From Lachnospiraceae bacterium (GTDB lineage: Bacteria > Bacillota > Clostridia > Lachnospirales > Lachnospiraceae), in NCBI GenBank assembly GCA_016287675.1, contig JAEFAR010000001.1, positions 1 through 64,000 on the forward strand: a stretch of 64,000 bases of DNA, read 5' to 3'. Under the pieces are notes generated by a model. That model saw only the letters and a list, made by a program, of their open reading frames with translations, was not told where the DNA came from and searched no databases. The translations under genes and the position numbers were made by a program. Positions 45,050 to 53,579 of the stretch are shown here, piece by piece (position 1 is the first letter of the stretch; the number at the start of each line of letters is the position of its first letter).

Positions 45050-45190
45050 TTAACCTCTCAGATAATCGACCACCTCATTGTCATCCGCCAATTGCATGAC
45101 AGCAGGCTTCTCTTCCGATGCCGAAGCATTGTCGAAGCCTGCTTTTGGTGTTAACAATAATGCAATTATGATAATTATATACTTAAACAT
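45050..45190 (-). CDS. 46-aa secreted peptide precursor, candidate signalling peptide
   Basis: Small ORF beginning MFKYIIIIIALLLTPKAG: one lysine, then a strongly hydrophobic core, as in a Sec signal peptide, then ~28 polar, acidic residues ending in DDNEVVDYLRG. A signal-peptidase site is plausible after NASA (near residue 24). Length, signal plus short tail, and position beside a helical-repeat HTH regulator match Phr/PapR/NprX-type pro-peptides. I chose ATG 45190 over an upstream in-frame start because homology to signal peptides begins there; a GAGGCGGGG purine stretch precedes it. It has its own promoter-like site and terminator. It could be a chance ORF or a membrane micropeptide. Confidence 0.55.
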   Translation of the reverse strand: MFKYIIIIIALLLTPKAGFDNASASEEKPAVMQLADDNEVVDYLRG

Positions 45191-45218
45191 AAGCCCCGCC
45201 TCTTGTGTTTTTGCAGTT

Positions 45219-45248
45219 ATTATTCTGCCACAAAAACCAAGATTTGAA
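45219..45248 (-). promoter_or_regulatory. Possible promoter of the peptide gene
   Basis: Minus-strand TTCAAA, 18-bp spacer, AATAAT (5 of 6 to consensus), about 29 bp before the peptide start codon. Confidence 0.4.
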
Positions 45249-45379
45249 CACCGCAAATATGTCTTTTTTTAAAAAGTGGTAAATTTTTTTGAAGTGAAGG
45301 ATTGATCTTTAAAGGTGAACAGTTACCTTATCGCATACTTTTCCATATAAGCTGCTTTTCAGTCCAACTTGCCGCAACC

Positions 45380-45408
45380 TTTACAAAAACCCGTTAAGAG
45401 CGTATACT
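45380..45408 (+). promoter_or_regulatory. Promoter of the DUF308 gene
   Basis: TTTACA, 17-bp spacer, TATACT, 37 bp before the start codon. Confidence 0.65.
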
Positions 45409-45445
45409 TATTTTTTAGCAAAAAAACATCAGGGAGGTTATTTCC

Positions 45446-46234
45446 ATGAATAATCTGGTAAGATGGTTTAAAAGTATAAAGAAAGAACTCTTTGTTCTCG
45501 GAGTGCTGAGCATAGCTGTGGGCGCCGTTATGGTGATCTATCCGGAAACTGTCAGCAAGGTGATCTGCTATGTGATCGGAGCGCTCCTTGTTGTTTCGGG
45601 AGCATTTGTCCTGACGGCCATTCTGGTGCAAAAAGGGACAAAGCCCTTTACATTCAGAGTGGTGGCAGCTGCTCTTGCTTTAGCTGTAGGCTTCCTTTTC
45701 ATTTTCGGAGCCGATTTTGTTTTTGACATCCTGTGGGTGTTCATAGGTATCGGTATCATCATGAACTCTTACTTTAAGACTCAATATGCCTATGAGCTCA
45801 AATTTTCGGGAAGTCCCAAGTGGTGGGTCAATCTTGTGATCTCCATGATCTCACTGGCATTGGGGATCATCCTTATCCTTGAAAGGGATGCGGCTCAAAG
45901 CACCATGATACGTCTTACGGGAATTTTTCTGGCTGTCGACGGACTCTGCGACCTGGCATCCGTCTTCACTTTCCTTGCCGAATTTAAAAGGATAAGGAAA
46001 GAGGAAAAGACAGCGGAAAAAGAAAAAGCCATGCAGGAAAAACTTTCCAAAAGAGAAGCGAAGCTTGCAAAGAAGCTGGCAAAAAAGAAAAAGAAAGAAG
46101 AGTCTGTTATAAATTTAAGTGAAGTTGTAATGGAATCAAGAGAGCAGGCAGCAAACGAAGAGGAGAACTCAAAGCAGGAGACCTCAGATCCCGGTGAAAG
46201 GGAAGAAGCTGTCGGCGAAGAAAAAAACAGTTAA
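45446..46234 (+). CDS. DUF308/HdeD-like membrane protein
   Basis: 262 aa. Six hydrophobic segments between residues ~18 and 185 in the paired pattern of DUF308 (VLSIAVGAVMVIYP; VICYVIGALLVVSGAFVLTAIL; AAALALAVGFLFIFG; ILWVFIGIGIIMNSYF; ISMISLALGIILIL; GIFLAVDGLCDLASVF). The cytoplasmic tail (~190-262) is a charged Lys/Glu coiled coil (KLSKREAKLAKKLAKKKKK), not part of the usual family. Function unknown; the E. coli relative HdeD is linked to acid resistance. CAGGGAGG precedes the start. Confidence 0.8.
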   Translation: MNNLVRWFKSIKKELFVLGVLSIAVGAVMVIYPETVSKVICYVIGALLVVSGAFVLTAILVQKGTKPFTFRVVAAALALAVGFLFIFGADFVFDILWVFIGIGIIMNSYFKTQYAYELKFSGSPKWWVNLVISMISLALGIILILERDAAQSTMIRLTGIFLAVDGLCDLASVFTFLAEFKRIRKEEKTAEKEKAMQEKLSKREAKLAKKLAKKKKKEESVINLSEVVMESREQAANEEENSKQETSDPGEREEAVGEEKNS

Positions 46235-46255
46235 AAGGCCTTAAAGGCCTTTTTT
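46233..46255 (+). terminator. Terminator after the DUF308 gene
   Basis: AAAGGCC/GGCCTTT stem with a TTAAA loop followed by T's. It lies only 14 bp before the pncB start, so read-through may supply pncB. Confidence 0.7.
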
Positions 46256-46268
46256 GAAAGGGGAACAA

Positions 46269-47480
46269 ATGGAAAGAATAATCAACAGCCTTCTGGAAAC
46301 AGACATGTACAAGTTCAGCATGGGACAGGCGATCTATCACCAGTTCAGCGATTACAAGACAACCTGGAGCTTTAAATGCAGGAACGAGGATGTTCACTTC
46401 ACAAAGAAAATGGTGGAGGAGATAAAGCGCCAGATCCTCCTGTATTGTGAGCTTCGTTTTAAAGAAGAGGAACTGGAGTACCTTAACAACATCAAGTGGA
46501 TCAAGGGATCCTATGTGGATTTCTTAAGACTCTGGCAGCCCAGATACGCTGACTTTGAGATCGGAACGGATGCGGAATGCGGCCTTACCATAGAAACAAA
46601 AGGAACCTGGTTAAACACATCCATGTATGAGATCCCCACCCTCGCTATCGTAAATGAAGTATATTTCCGAATGGCATATGATTATCCCAAGCTCCTTGAG
46701 AGCTTTAAAAGGAAACTGGAGGAAAAGGTCAATTGGCTGACGGAAGGAAGATACAGGCTGGGATCTTTCAGTGAATTCGGCCTCAGAAGAAGACTTTCCG
46801 GTGAAGCTCAGGAACTTGCGGTTAAGGAACTCTGCAGCCACAAATACAAAGATTCTGTCTGCGTCGGTACTTCAAATGTCTATCTTGCCAAGAAGTTCGG
46901 AGTTACCCCTGTGGGCACCATGGCCCACGAATGGATCATGTGCATCGGACAGGGCACTCACAAGCACAACCCTGCCTACTCCAACTGGTTTGCAATGGAT
47001 GCCTGGGTCAAGGAGTACGGGATCCTGAACGGAACTGCCCTTACGGATGCCATCACAACGGAATGCTTCCTCGAGGATTTCCAGCTGACATTTGCCACTC
47101 TTTTCAGCGGTGTCCGCCATGACAGCGGCGATCCTTTCAAGTGGGGGGATCTCATGATAGAGCATTACAAAAAGCTGGGCATAGATCCCAAGAGCAAGAC
47201 CCTGCTTTTCAGTGACAGCCTTGATTTTGAAAGAGCCGACAAGATCCATTCCTACTTTGAAGGCAAGACAAAAACCGCTTTTGGTATCGGTACTTATATC
47301 GCAAATGACACCGATGCGGAACCCTTAAATATTGTCATGAAAACCACTGCATGCAACGGAATGGATGTGGCAAAGATCTCGGATACCGATGGCAAAGGAA
47401 TGTGTAAAAATCCCGAGTATGTAGATTATCTCAAACGCTGTATTGACTGGAGACTGACGCACAGGAACAGCAAAATCTGA
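46269..47480 (+). CDS. pncB: Nicotinate phosphoribosyltransferase
   Basis: NAD salvage: nicotinate plus PRPP (with ATP) to nicotinate mononucleotide. 403 aa. LLETDMYKFSMGQAIYHQF near the N-terminus, SFSEFGLRRRLS near residue 160, VGTSNVYLAKKFGVTPVGTMAHEWIM near 205 (catalytic His region), FSGVRHDSGDPFKWGD near 280 and FGIGTYIAND near 340 match the family. I chose ATG 46269 because GAAAGGGG sits 5 nt upstream; a TTG at 46254 lies inside the preceding terminator. Confidence 0.94.
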   Translation: MERIINSLLETDMYKFSMGQAIYHQFSDYKTTWSFKCRNEDVHFTKKMVEEIKRQILLYCELRFKEEELEYLNNIKWIKGSYVDFLRLWQPRYADFEIGTDAECGLTIETKGTWLNTSMYEIPTLAIVNEVYFRMAYDYPKLLESFKRKLEEKVNWLTEGRYRLGSFSEFGLRRRLSGEAQELAVKELCSHKYKDSVCVGTSNVYLAKKFGVTPVGTMAHEWIMCIGQGTHKHNPAYSNWFAMDAWVKEYGILNGTALTDAITTECFLEDFQLTFATLFSGVRHDSGDPFKWGDLMIEHYKKLGIDPKSKTLLFSDSLDFERADKIHSYFEGKTKTAFGIGTYIANDTDAEPLNIVMKTTACNGMDVAKISDTDGKGMCKNPEYVDYLKRCIDWRLTHRNSKI

Positions 47481-47586
47481 GAAATATGACCTATAAAAGA
47501 TACACATTTGTCTCTTTTTTGACACATTATTTAAGTAAAATTTTATCGAGTTCTTAAATATATCATTTTTATACGGTGTTGTGCTA

Positions 47587-47615
47587 TTGCAAAGAATTTC
47601 AATAAATGGTACAAT
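47587..47615 (+). promoter_or_regulatory. Promoter of the Thr/Pro-rich lipoprotein gene
   Basis: TTGCAA, 17-bp spacer, TACAAT, 38 bp before the start codon. Confidence 0.65.
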
Positions 47616-47653
47616 TTCCGCGTAAGCCATCGAAAGGAGGCAATACAAGAGAT

Positions 47654-48073
47654 ATGAAGAATAAGATGAAGAGAAGAATTATGGAAGTTGTTTTATCTGC
47701 CCTTTTGGTTATGAACGTTGCGGCAGTTGCAGCGTGCGGTGATAAGGAAGAGCCTACACCCACACCTACACCCACCGTTGCCGTTGCTACACCCACCAAG
47801 GCACCTACAAACACTCCCAGCCCCGCACCCACAGCTACAAACACACCCAAGCCTACAGCAACAGCTACACCGAAGCCCACAGCAACGGTAGCTCCCACTG
47901 CAGCGCCTACAACAGCTCCTACAACGGCTCCTACAGCTGTTCCTACAACAGCTCCTGCCAATGATGATACACCTAAGACAGGTGAGAGCGATGTGTTTGG
48001 TCTTCTCGGTATCCTTGCTGCAGCAAGTGCCGTAACATTCTTTACGGTTTCCAAGCTTACACGCAAAAGCTGA
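47654..48073 (+). CDS. Small lipoprotein with Thr/Pro spacer and LPxTG-like tail
   Basis: 139 aa with no globular domain. Signal sequence with lipobox AVAAC (Cys near residue 28), then ~65 residues made almost wholly of Pro, Thr, Ala and Lys (TPTPTPT, then APTTAPTTAPT), then TPKTGES, a hydrophobic helix (VFGLLGILAAASAVTFF) and a basic end (KLTRKS). The tail reads like a sortase signal with Thr in place of Leu in LPxTG. Having both a lipid anchor and a sorting-type tail is unusual. The role is unknown; perhaps a wall spacer. AAAGGAGG is 13 nt before the start, a rather long gap. Confidence 0.72.
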   Translation: MKNKMKRRIMEVVLSALLVMNVAAVAACGDKEEPTPTPTPTVAVATPTKAPTNTPSPAPTATNTPKPTATATPKPTATVAPTAAPTTAPTTAPTAVPTTAPANDDTPKTGESDVFGLLGILAAASAVTFFTVSKLTRKS

Positions 48074-48100
48074 TCTGAGAACCTGAATCAGAACAAAAAA

Positions 48101-48129
48101 ACGGACGGTCGTTGACCGTCTGTTTTTTT
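48101..48129. terminator. Bidirectional terminator
   Basis: ACGGACGGTC/GACCGTCTGT stem with a GTT loop, seven A's before and seven T's after. It ends both the Thr/Pro-rich gene and the long minus-strand pectin operon. Confidence 0.9.
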
Positions 48130-48137
48130 CGTTCTTT

Positions 48138-49241
48138 TTATTGTCTGATACGAAGTGAGGTCTCGCTGTCAAAAAGATAAAGACTTTTTGCGGGGATCAA
48201 GAAATTCAAAGCTTCATCCGAATCGGGAATGAGATGAGGGTCCACCTTTAAAATAGCCTGAACACCATCCATATCGATGTAAAGGTTTGCGCTGTCTCCC
48301 AGAAGTTCCGTGAGCTCAACGTTACATTTCATTTCAAAGGAAGGGGACTCTTTTTCGGTGAGAACAGCCGCTTCCGGTCTGAAGCCCACCACCACTTCTT
48401 TATTGTTGTATTTTGCAAGGGTTTCATCAGAAAAGAGGGATGTGAGATCCAGTCTGTTTTGACCCAGATTTACGCTTCCGTCTTTCAGTACGGTCTTTAA
48501 CAGGTTCATTGGCGGCTCTCCGATGAAACCTGCCACAAAGGTGTTTACGGGATCAAAGTAAAGCTCATAGGGGGTTCCGATCTGCTGGATGTAGCCGTCC
48601 TTCATTACAACGATCCTGTCAGCCATTGTCATGGCCTCTGTCTGGTCGTGAGTAACGTAGATCGTGGTTGCCCCGGTTTCCCTGTGGATCTGTGTGATCT
48701 CGGAACGCATGGTCACACGCTGCTTTGCATCCAGATTGGAAAGGGGTTCGTCCATTAAGAATATGCCCACCTTACGGATGATGGCACGCCCTACGGCCAC
48801 TCTTTGACGCTGACCGCCGGATAGAGCACGGGGTTTTCTGTCCAGATAGTCCGTGAGGCCAAGTATCGCAGCTGTTTTCATAACCCTCTGTTCGATCACG
48901 TCTTCATCAACGCCCTGTAACGTGAGACCAAAGGCGAGATTATCGTAAACCGACATGTGGGGATAGAGAGCATAGCTTTGGAAAACCATGGCTATTTCGC
49001 GTTCACGGGGACCTTTTTCATTTGCGGACTGTCCGTTGATCAGCATGTCACCCTTACTGATGCTTTCAAGTCCTGCGATCATTCTTAATGTGGTGGATTT
49101 ACCGCAGCCGGAAGGCCCTACAAAAACAATGAACTCACCTTTTTGAACGTCCAGATTGAAGTTGTGGACGGCGTGGAAGCCATTGGGATATATTTTATTG
49201 ATGTTCCTTAATGAGAGATAAGCAGTTTCTTTTTCAGCCAT
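48138..49241 (-). CDS. Sugar ABC ATPase, UgpC/MsmX type (distal pectin-operon copy)
   Basis: 367 aa. Walker A GPSGCGKSTT, signature LSGGQRQRVAVGRAI, Walker B IFLMDEPLSNLDAKQ, H-loop VTHDQTEAM, and a C-terminal TOBE region (VGFRPEAAV near residue 285). Last gene of the operon, 27 nt after the AEC transporter gene. It is the second such ATPase in the operon and the third in the window. One may energise the LplB/LplC-type permeases encoded here and another a transporter elsewhere. Confidence 0.92.
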   Translation of the reverse strand: MAEKETAYLSLRNINKIYPNGFHAVHNFNLDVQKGEFIVFVGPSGCGKSTTLRMIAGLESISKGDMLINGQSANEKGPREREIAMVFQSYALYPHMSVYDNLAFGLTLQGVDEDVIEQRVMKTAAILGLTDYLDRKPRALSGGQRQRVAVGRAIIRKVGIFLMDEPLSNLDAKQRVTMRSEITQIHRETGATTIYVTHDQTEAMTMADRIVVMKDGYIQQIGTPYELYFDPVNTFVAGFIGEPPMNLLKTVLKDGSVNLGQNRLDLTSLFSDETLAKYNNKEVVVGFRPEAAVLTEKESPSFEMKCNVELTELLGDSANLYIDMDGVQAILKVDPHLIPDSDEALNFLIPAKSLYLFDSETSLRIRQ

Positions 49242-49268
49242 TTTTTTTCTCCTTAGGATGGTTTTTTA

Positions 49269-50261
49269 TCAAAAGATTCCCACATGCCGCAGCAAAGCTA
49301 TGGATGCGAACATGGTGAATATGGATACTATGCTTGTAAAGACTACCAGCTGACCTGCCAGCTGATCGTCGCCCCCCATTTCGCCGGCCATAATGGCACT
49401 TGAAACAGCTACGGGAGTACCGAAGGCTGCCACGTAAGCCGCAAAGTGTGCTCCGTTTCTCATCTGCAGCACGAAGTAGGCAAAGGAGAGACCAAGCACC
49501 GGAACCACCACAGTGCGCAGTATTGTTCCGAAAAGAATGGGTTTAAAGTTGGTTTTTACAGCCGATAATTCAAATTTACCTCCCAATACGATGAGGGCCA
49601 TGGGAGTAGCACATTTTTCGAGGGACTCCAGCACTTTGTAAACAGGAGTGATGTCTGACAGTTTCCAGTTGATGCCGGCTTTTACAAGGAAAGATCTGAC
49701 AACAACTGCCAGCAGTCCGGAAAGGGCTCCGATTATCAGAGGATTTTTGGCTGTTGAAAGAAGGATCCTTTTAAGCTCGCCGTTACCCTTTTCGTGCTTA
49801 TCCGTGAATATGGTAAGGGTGATCACTGCCAGCACGTTCATTGAAGGCACAAACACCCCTGCCAGAAGGCTTGCTGCGGCAAGACCTTCCTGACCGAAGA
49901 GGGATGAAGCAAGCGAAAGTCCGATCAAAGCATAATTGGACCGGAACATAGCCTGTATCAGAACGCCTCTGGTACCCGGATGATTCCTGTAGGGCAATGT
50001 GAGCAGTATGCCCAGAAGAAAGATCACGAGAAGAGCAGCCTCACAATAGATGAGGAATCCAAAGTCTATGCTTTCAAGAGTTTCGATCCTGTAGGTGCTT
50101 AAAAACAGCATCACCGGAAGAAAAACCCTGAATACCATTTTATTTCCCTGAGCCAGAAAGCTGTCGTTGATAAAACCGACCTTTTTAAGGATCCAGCCCA
50201 GCCCCATGGTAAAAACTATGGGAAGAACGGCATTAGCCGCAAAAATTAACGTATCACTCAT
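49269..50261 (-). CDS. AEC (auxin efflux carrier) family transporter
   Basis: 330-aa membrane protein with about ten helices in two inverted halves, typical of the AEC/BART superfamily. N-terminal half: VLPIVFTMGLGWILKKVGF and SNYALIGLSLASSLFGQEG. C-terminal half: ATPMALIVLGGKFEL and AAFGTPVAVSSAIMAGEMGGD. Bacterial members carry organic acids; in a pectin operon it could export or import a uronate-derived acid, which is inference. Start overlaps the GH105 stop (ATGA). Confidence 0.88.
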   Translation of the reverse strand: MSDTLIFAANAVLPIVFTMGLGWILKKVGFINDSFLAQGNKMVFRVFLPVMLFLSTYRIETLESIDFGFLIYCEAALLVIFLLGILLTLPYRNHPGTRGVLIQAMFRSNYALIGLSLASSLFGQEGLAAASLLAGVFVPSMNVLAVITLTIFTDKHEKGNGELKRILLSTAKNPLIIGALSGLLAVVVRSFLVKAGINWKLSDITPVYKVLESLEKCATPMALIVLGGKFELSAVKTNFKPILFGTILRTVVVPVLGLSFAYFVLQMRNGAHFAAYVAAFGTPVAVSSAIMAGEMGGDDQLAGQLVVFTSIVSIFTMFASIALLRHVGIF

Positions 50262-51382
50262 TTGAACCGCCTTAAAACTTCAGTATAACAAAGGATAAAG
50301 GGCGCCACACCCTTGGCATCATTTGTTACCACCGGCTCCGAAATATAGTATTCAAAAGACCCGTCACGTCTTCTGTTGTTTTCGGGACCGAGTCCTGCCA
50401 CCAGGCATATGCCTGCAAGACAGAGTTTTCCGTTCTCTTCCTTAAGATACTTTTTGCAGATGCCGTCAAAGGTCTTCTGACCGAGATCCGCAAATTCTGA
50501 TGGAACGAGGCCGAGCCTTGCGGCTTTCAGCATAGCGTAGGCTACCATTGCGCTTCCGCTGGTTTCGAGGTAATTGCCGGGAAGTTCGCCCTTGTCAGGA
50601 ACCTGATAGTACATGCCTGTATCCTTGTCAGTGTAGCGGGCTATGGATCTAAGGAGATCTGCAAGTATCCTTTTTACCGGTTCAAGGGATCCGGGATCCA
50701 CGATCTCCGCAAGATCGGAAAGTGCAATAAGGAACCAGCCCATGGAGCGAAGCCAGAAATTCTTTGAGCATCCGGTAACGGGATCTGCCCAAAAGGCTTT
50801 TTTGCTCACGTCACAACCGTGATAGTAGAGCCCTGTAGCGGGATCCTTCATGAGTTTTTCAACGTTTGCGAGCTGATCCGTAATATCAGAGTAGTCTGCG
50901 TTTCCAAAATCCCTTTGGTAAAGGGCGGAGAAGACCTGAGCCATGTAGATACCGTCCAGCCAGATCTGATGGGGATAGATCTGCTTGTGCCAGAAGTTTC
51001 CGGTCTCGGTACGGGGCTGGGAAAGAAGCTGATCATGCAGGGCTTCTATGGCCAGTCTGTACTTCTCTTTGCCTGTTTTTTTGTAGAGGCTGAAGAGGAC
51101 ACGGCCTTCATTGATATCATCAAGGTTATATTTGTCTTTTGAGTATCCCAGGATCGAACCTGAGGCATCAATGTAATGATCTATAAAATGCTCCGCAAAT
51201 TCGGAATATCTCCTGTCTTTTGACTGTTCCGCAAGGAGATCGAGTGCGGTGATCATGCATCCGTCGATATAATTCCAATGAGGCTCCTTACCCTGACGGA
51301 TACTTTCTATGTTCCACACCGGAGCCTCCGGAGTGGAGTCGTTCAAAAGTGTATTCAGATAGTTGTCGATTATTTCGTACAT
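50258..51382 (-). CDS. GH88/GH105 unsaturated uronyl hydrolase
   Basis: Removes the 4,5-unsaturated uronic acid left at the end of pectin or rhamnogalacturonan oligomers by lyases. 374 aa, (alpha/alpha)6 barrel, no signal peptide, so cytoplasmic. Matches YteR-type members: YKLAIEALHDQLLSQPRTETGNFWHK near residue 115, IWLDGIYMAQ with the catalytic Asp near 143, WLRSMGWFLIAL near 210, and YLETSGSAMVAYAML near 268. Its substrate needs a lyase, yet none lies in this window, so lyase action must come from elsewhere in the genome or another species. Overlaps the GH28 gene by 13 bp. Confidence 0.92.
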   Translation of the reverse strand: MYEIIDNYLNTLLNDSTPEAPVWNIESIRQGKEPHWNYIDGCMITALDLLAEQSKDRRYSEFAEHFIDHYIDASGSILGYSKDKYNLDDINEGRVLFSLYKKTGKEKYRLAIEALHDQLLSQPRTETGNFWHKQIYPHQIWLDGIYMAQVFSALYQRDFGNADYSDITDQLANVEKLMKDPATGLYYHGCDVSKKAFWADPVTGCSKNFWLRSMGWFLIALSDLAEIVDPGSLEPVKRILADLLRSIARYTDKDTGMYYQVPDKGELPGNYLETSGSAMVAYAMLKAARLGLVPSEFADLGQKTFDGICKKYLKEENGKLCLAGICLVAGLGPENNRRRDGSFEYYISEPVVTNDAKGVAPFILCYTEVLRRFK

Positions 51383-52935
51383 ACAAGATCCCTGCTTTGA
51401 ACAGAACCGACATTCTTGGTTATCAGGGGCTCTGTGTCGGCACCTGTAACCGTGACGTTGGAAATGTTCAGCTTTTTAACATTGTCAAAATACATGCCTC
51501 CCCGAAGGAATTCTTCCGCGTAGTTTCTCATGGCGGGCTTTCCGGGCTTCGCGTCGGGAGAGTAGGTGAAGGAAATGTTTTCCACGGTGATCTCTTCGAT
51601 GGGCATTTCGGGAAGACCGTCGCAGTAACATGCGCAGACGTGACAGTTCTCGCAGGTCATGTTCCTGAAAGTGAATTTCCCGAGATAAGGAGTTCTGTCA
51701 TCTACGGGAAGATGCTCTCTGGACCAGACATATTCCGTGAAGCGGTCCGGATCGCAGCAATTGTACCACATGTTCATCACTATGGGAGTCAGGACATTGT
51801 CCATTTTGATGTTTTCAAAAAGAACTCCGTCTATCACCGCATCTTTTCCGCGGCCTCGTCTTGTCTTGATCCTTAAGCCTCTGTCGGTGCTGTTAAAGAT
51901 ACAGCGGTTTACAGTGAGATTTGTCACTCCGCCGCCCATTTCACTTCCCAGTGTGATGGCACCGTGACCGAACTGCATGAGACAGTTGCGGATGGTGTGA
52001 TGATCGGCGGGAGTCTTGTATTTGCGTCCCACATCGATCTTACCGGATTTGATGGCTATGCAGTCATCACCCACACTGAACCTGCAGCCGATGATGTTGA
52101 CTCTGTTGCAGGCTTCGGGATCGCAGGCATCCGTGTTGGGGCTGTCCTTGGGAGCGTTTATCGAAAGGTCGTAGAAGTTCACATTCTCCGAAAAATAGGG
52201 ATGGAGCTGCCACGAAGGGGAATTCTGTATTACAAGCCCGTGAAGAGTAACATCGGAGCATCTGTTAAGAAAAACAAGTCTGGGACGTGCAATGGGATCT
52301 TCCTTGTAATCGATCCACCATTTGCTGTTTTGGGCATTTCCGTCGATGGTACCGCGACCGATGATATTGATGTCCGTTGCGTATTCTCCGGTGATGAGGG
52401 ACTGATACTTCGCTCTTTCTTCACCTTCAAATGTGGCAAAAGGAATATCACAATCTTTCACATTGTCATGGCAGACACCGGGGATGACGGGATAATCCGA
52501 CTTTTCGGTGCTTCCGAGAAGCACGGCACCCTCGGAAAATTCAAGGGTTATATGGCTCTTTAAGAAGAGGGGCGCCGTAAGGTAGGTTCCCTTCGGAAAA
52601 TAAAGTCTTCCCAGTGCAGGAAGGCAGGAGACAGCTGTTCGAATAGCGACAGTGTCGTCCGTGGTGCCGTCACCTTTTGCTCCGAAATCTCTTACATCTA
52701 TGCAGCAGCTTTCCGGTGATGTTTTAAATGTCACAACATCGTCACAGGTGCTGATCTTTAATTCATATTCCGAATTGGGTGTGAGATCGAAGAGGGAAAA
52801 GACATTTTCTCTGCATCCGCTCTTTACGGTCTTACCGTTCAGAATAATGCTGTATTCTTTGTCATTATAAAAGGGAAGTTCGTTCTCAAGTTCAAAACAT
52901 GCAGATGTGGAACTTAAATAAAGGGTATTTATCAT
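51370..52935 (-). CDS. GH28 polygalacturonase, intracellular
   Basis: Hydrolyses alpha-1,4-galacturonic acid links. 521 aa; an N-terminal ~75-residue beta domain, then a right-handed beta-helix. The GH28 active-site set is present: NTDACDPEACN near residue 275, SVGDDCIAIKSG near 295, HGAITLGSEMGGG near 330, and RGLRIKTRRGRG near 360. No signal peptide, so it probably acts on imported oligogalacturonides, as an exo-enzyme. Translation is coupled upstream (4-bp overlap) and downstream (13-bp overlap). Confidence 0.93.
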   Translation of the reverse strand: MINTLYLSSTSACFELENELPFYNDKEYSIILNGKTVKSGCRENVFSLFDLTPNSEYELKISTCDDVVTFKTSPESCCIDVRDFGAKGDGTTDDTVAIRTAVSCLPALGRLYFPKGTYLTAPLFLKSHITLEFSEGAVLLGSTEKSDYPVIPGVCHDNVKDCDIPFATFEGEERAKYQSLITGEYATDINIIGRGTIDGNAQNSKWWIDYKEDPIARPRLVFLNRCSDVTLHGLVIQNSPSWQLHPYFSENVNFYDLSINAPKDSPNTDACDPEACNRVNIIGCRFSVGDDCIAIKSGKIDVGRKYKTPADHHTIRNCLMQFGHGAITLGSEMGGGVTNLTVNRCIFNSTDRGLRIKTRRGRGKDAVIDGVLFENIKMDNVLTPIVMNMWYNCCDPDRFTEYVWSREHLPVDDRTPYLGKFTFRNMTCENCHVCACYCDGLPEMPIEEITVENISFTYSPDAKPGKPAMRNYAEEFLRGGMYFDNVKKLNISNVTVTGADTEPLITKNVGSVQSRDLVCTK

Positions 52936-53573
52936 TTTGACTCCTTTTTCTGCTTATCCAGGGCATCCTTTACTATCTTCTTGGAGGTGTTTCTTATAAG
53001 GATGAAGAGCTCATCCGTAAGGAGATAAAAGAGACCGAACAGTATCGGCTCTACCCCCAGAAAAAGCTCGTCCGTTTTCTTTGTAATGCTCATGGCGGCA
53101 ATGTTTATGATGTTGTAGATCTGACGGACCACCGTGAAGACAACAAAGGCGTAAGCTACGTTAAAAAAGAGAGAGGGAAGTCCCTTCCTTGGAAACATGA
53201 TGTGGTCGTTAAGGTTATGGATGTCTCTTTCAAAAAAGCGAAGAAAATTGTTTTCGAGAAGATCAGTGATCAGTCCCAGCGCGAAAGCAAAAACAAAGAT
53301 CAGATCTACACTGTTCAGATACGTGCCCAGCCCCCAGAAAATGAAAAAGCAGGCAGCACCTTTGAACCAGAATTTTGTAAAGAGGATCTTTACGATGGCA
53401 GGGATACGGAACTTCTTCTTTCCCGTATATTTCCTGATCTCTTCATCCGAAACCTCGGGAGCGTTTGCAGCATTGGCATTTACCAGACGATCTACGGCAT
53501 CCTTGTTCAGCTTGTAGTATTCGGAGGTATCTTTTTCTTTTTCCTCGTTGATCTTTTTGTTCTTTTCGGGCAT
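52932..53573 (-). CDS. Unknown membrane protein of the pectin operon (213 aa)
   Basis: No family recognised. A charged cytoplasmic N-terminus (residues ~1-55, Lys/Glu-rich) precedes four likely membrane segments: KFWFKGAACFFIFWGLGTYL, LIFVFAFALGLITDLL, SLFFNVAYAFVVFTVVRQI and ILFGLFYLLTDELFILI. The C-terminus is basic. It overlaps GH28 by 4 bp and follows another small membrane protein by 6 bp, so it belongs to the operon. A role in uptake or in placing the transporter is possible but unsupported. Confidence 0.75.
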   Translation of the reverse strand: MPEKNKKINEEKEKDTSEYYKLNKDAVDRLVNANAANAPEVSDEEIRKYTGKKKFRIPAIVKILFTKFWFKGAACFFIFWGLGTYLNSVDLIFVFAFALGLITDLLENNFLRFFERDIHNLNDHIMFPRKGLPSLFFNVAYAFVVFTVVRQIYNIINIAAMSITKKTDELFLGVEPILFGLFYLLTDELFILIRNTSKKIVKDALDKQKKESK

Positions 53574-53579
53574 GAAACT

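Noticed and set aside
45050-45190. AgrD-type cyclic lactone peptide
   Set aside because: No Cys in the tail and no AgrB-like gene nearby. An RRNPP-type linear peptide fits better.
45050-45256. Longer 68-codon form of the small peptide
   Set aside because: The first 22 residues are polar and would precede the signal-like core, and they would be encoded upstream of the predicted transcript start at about 45212.
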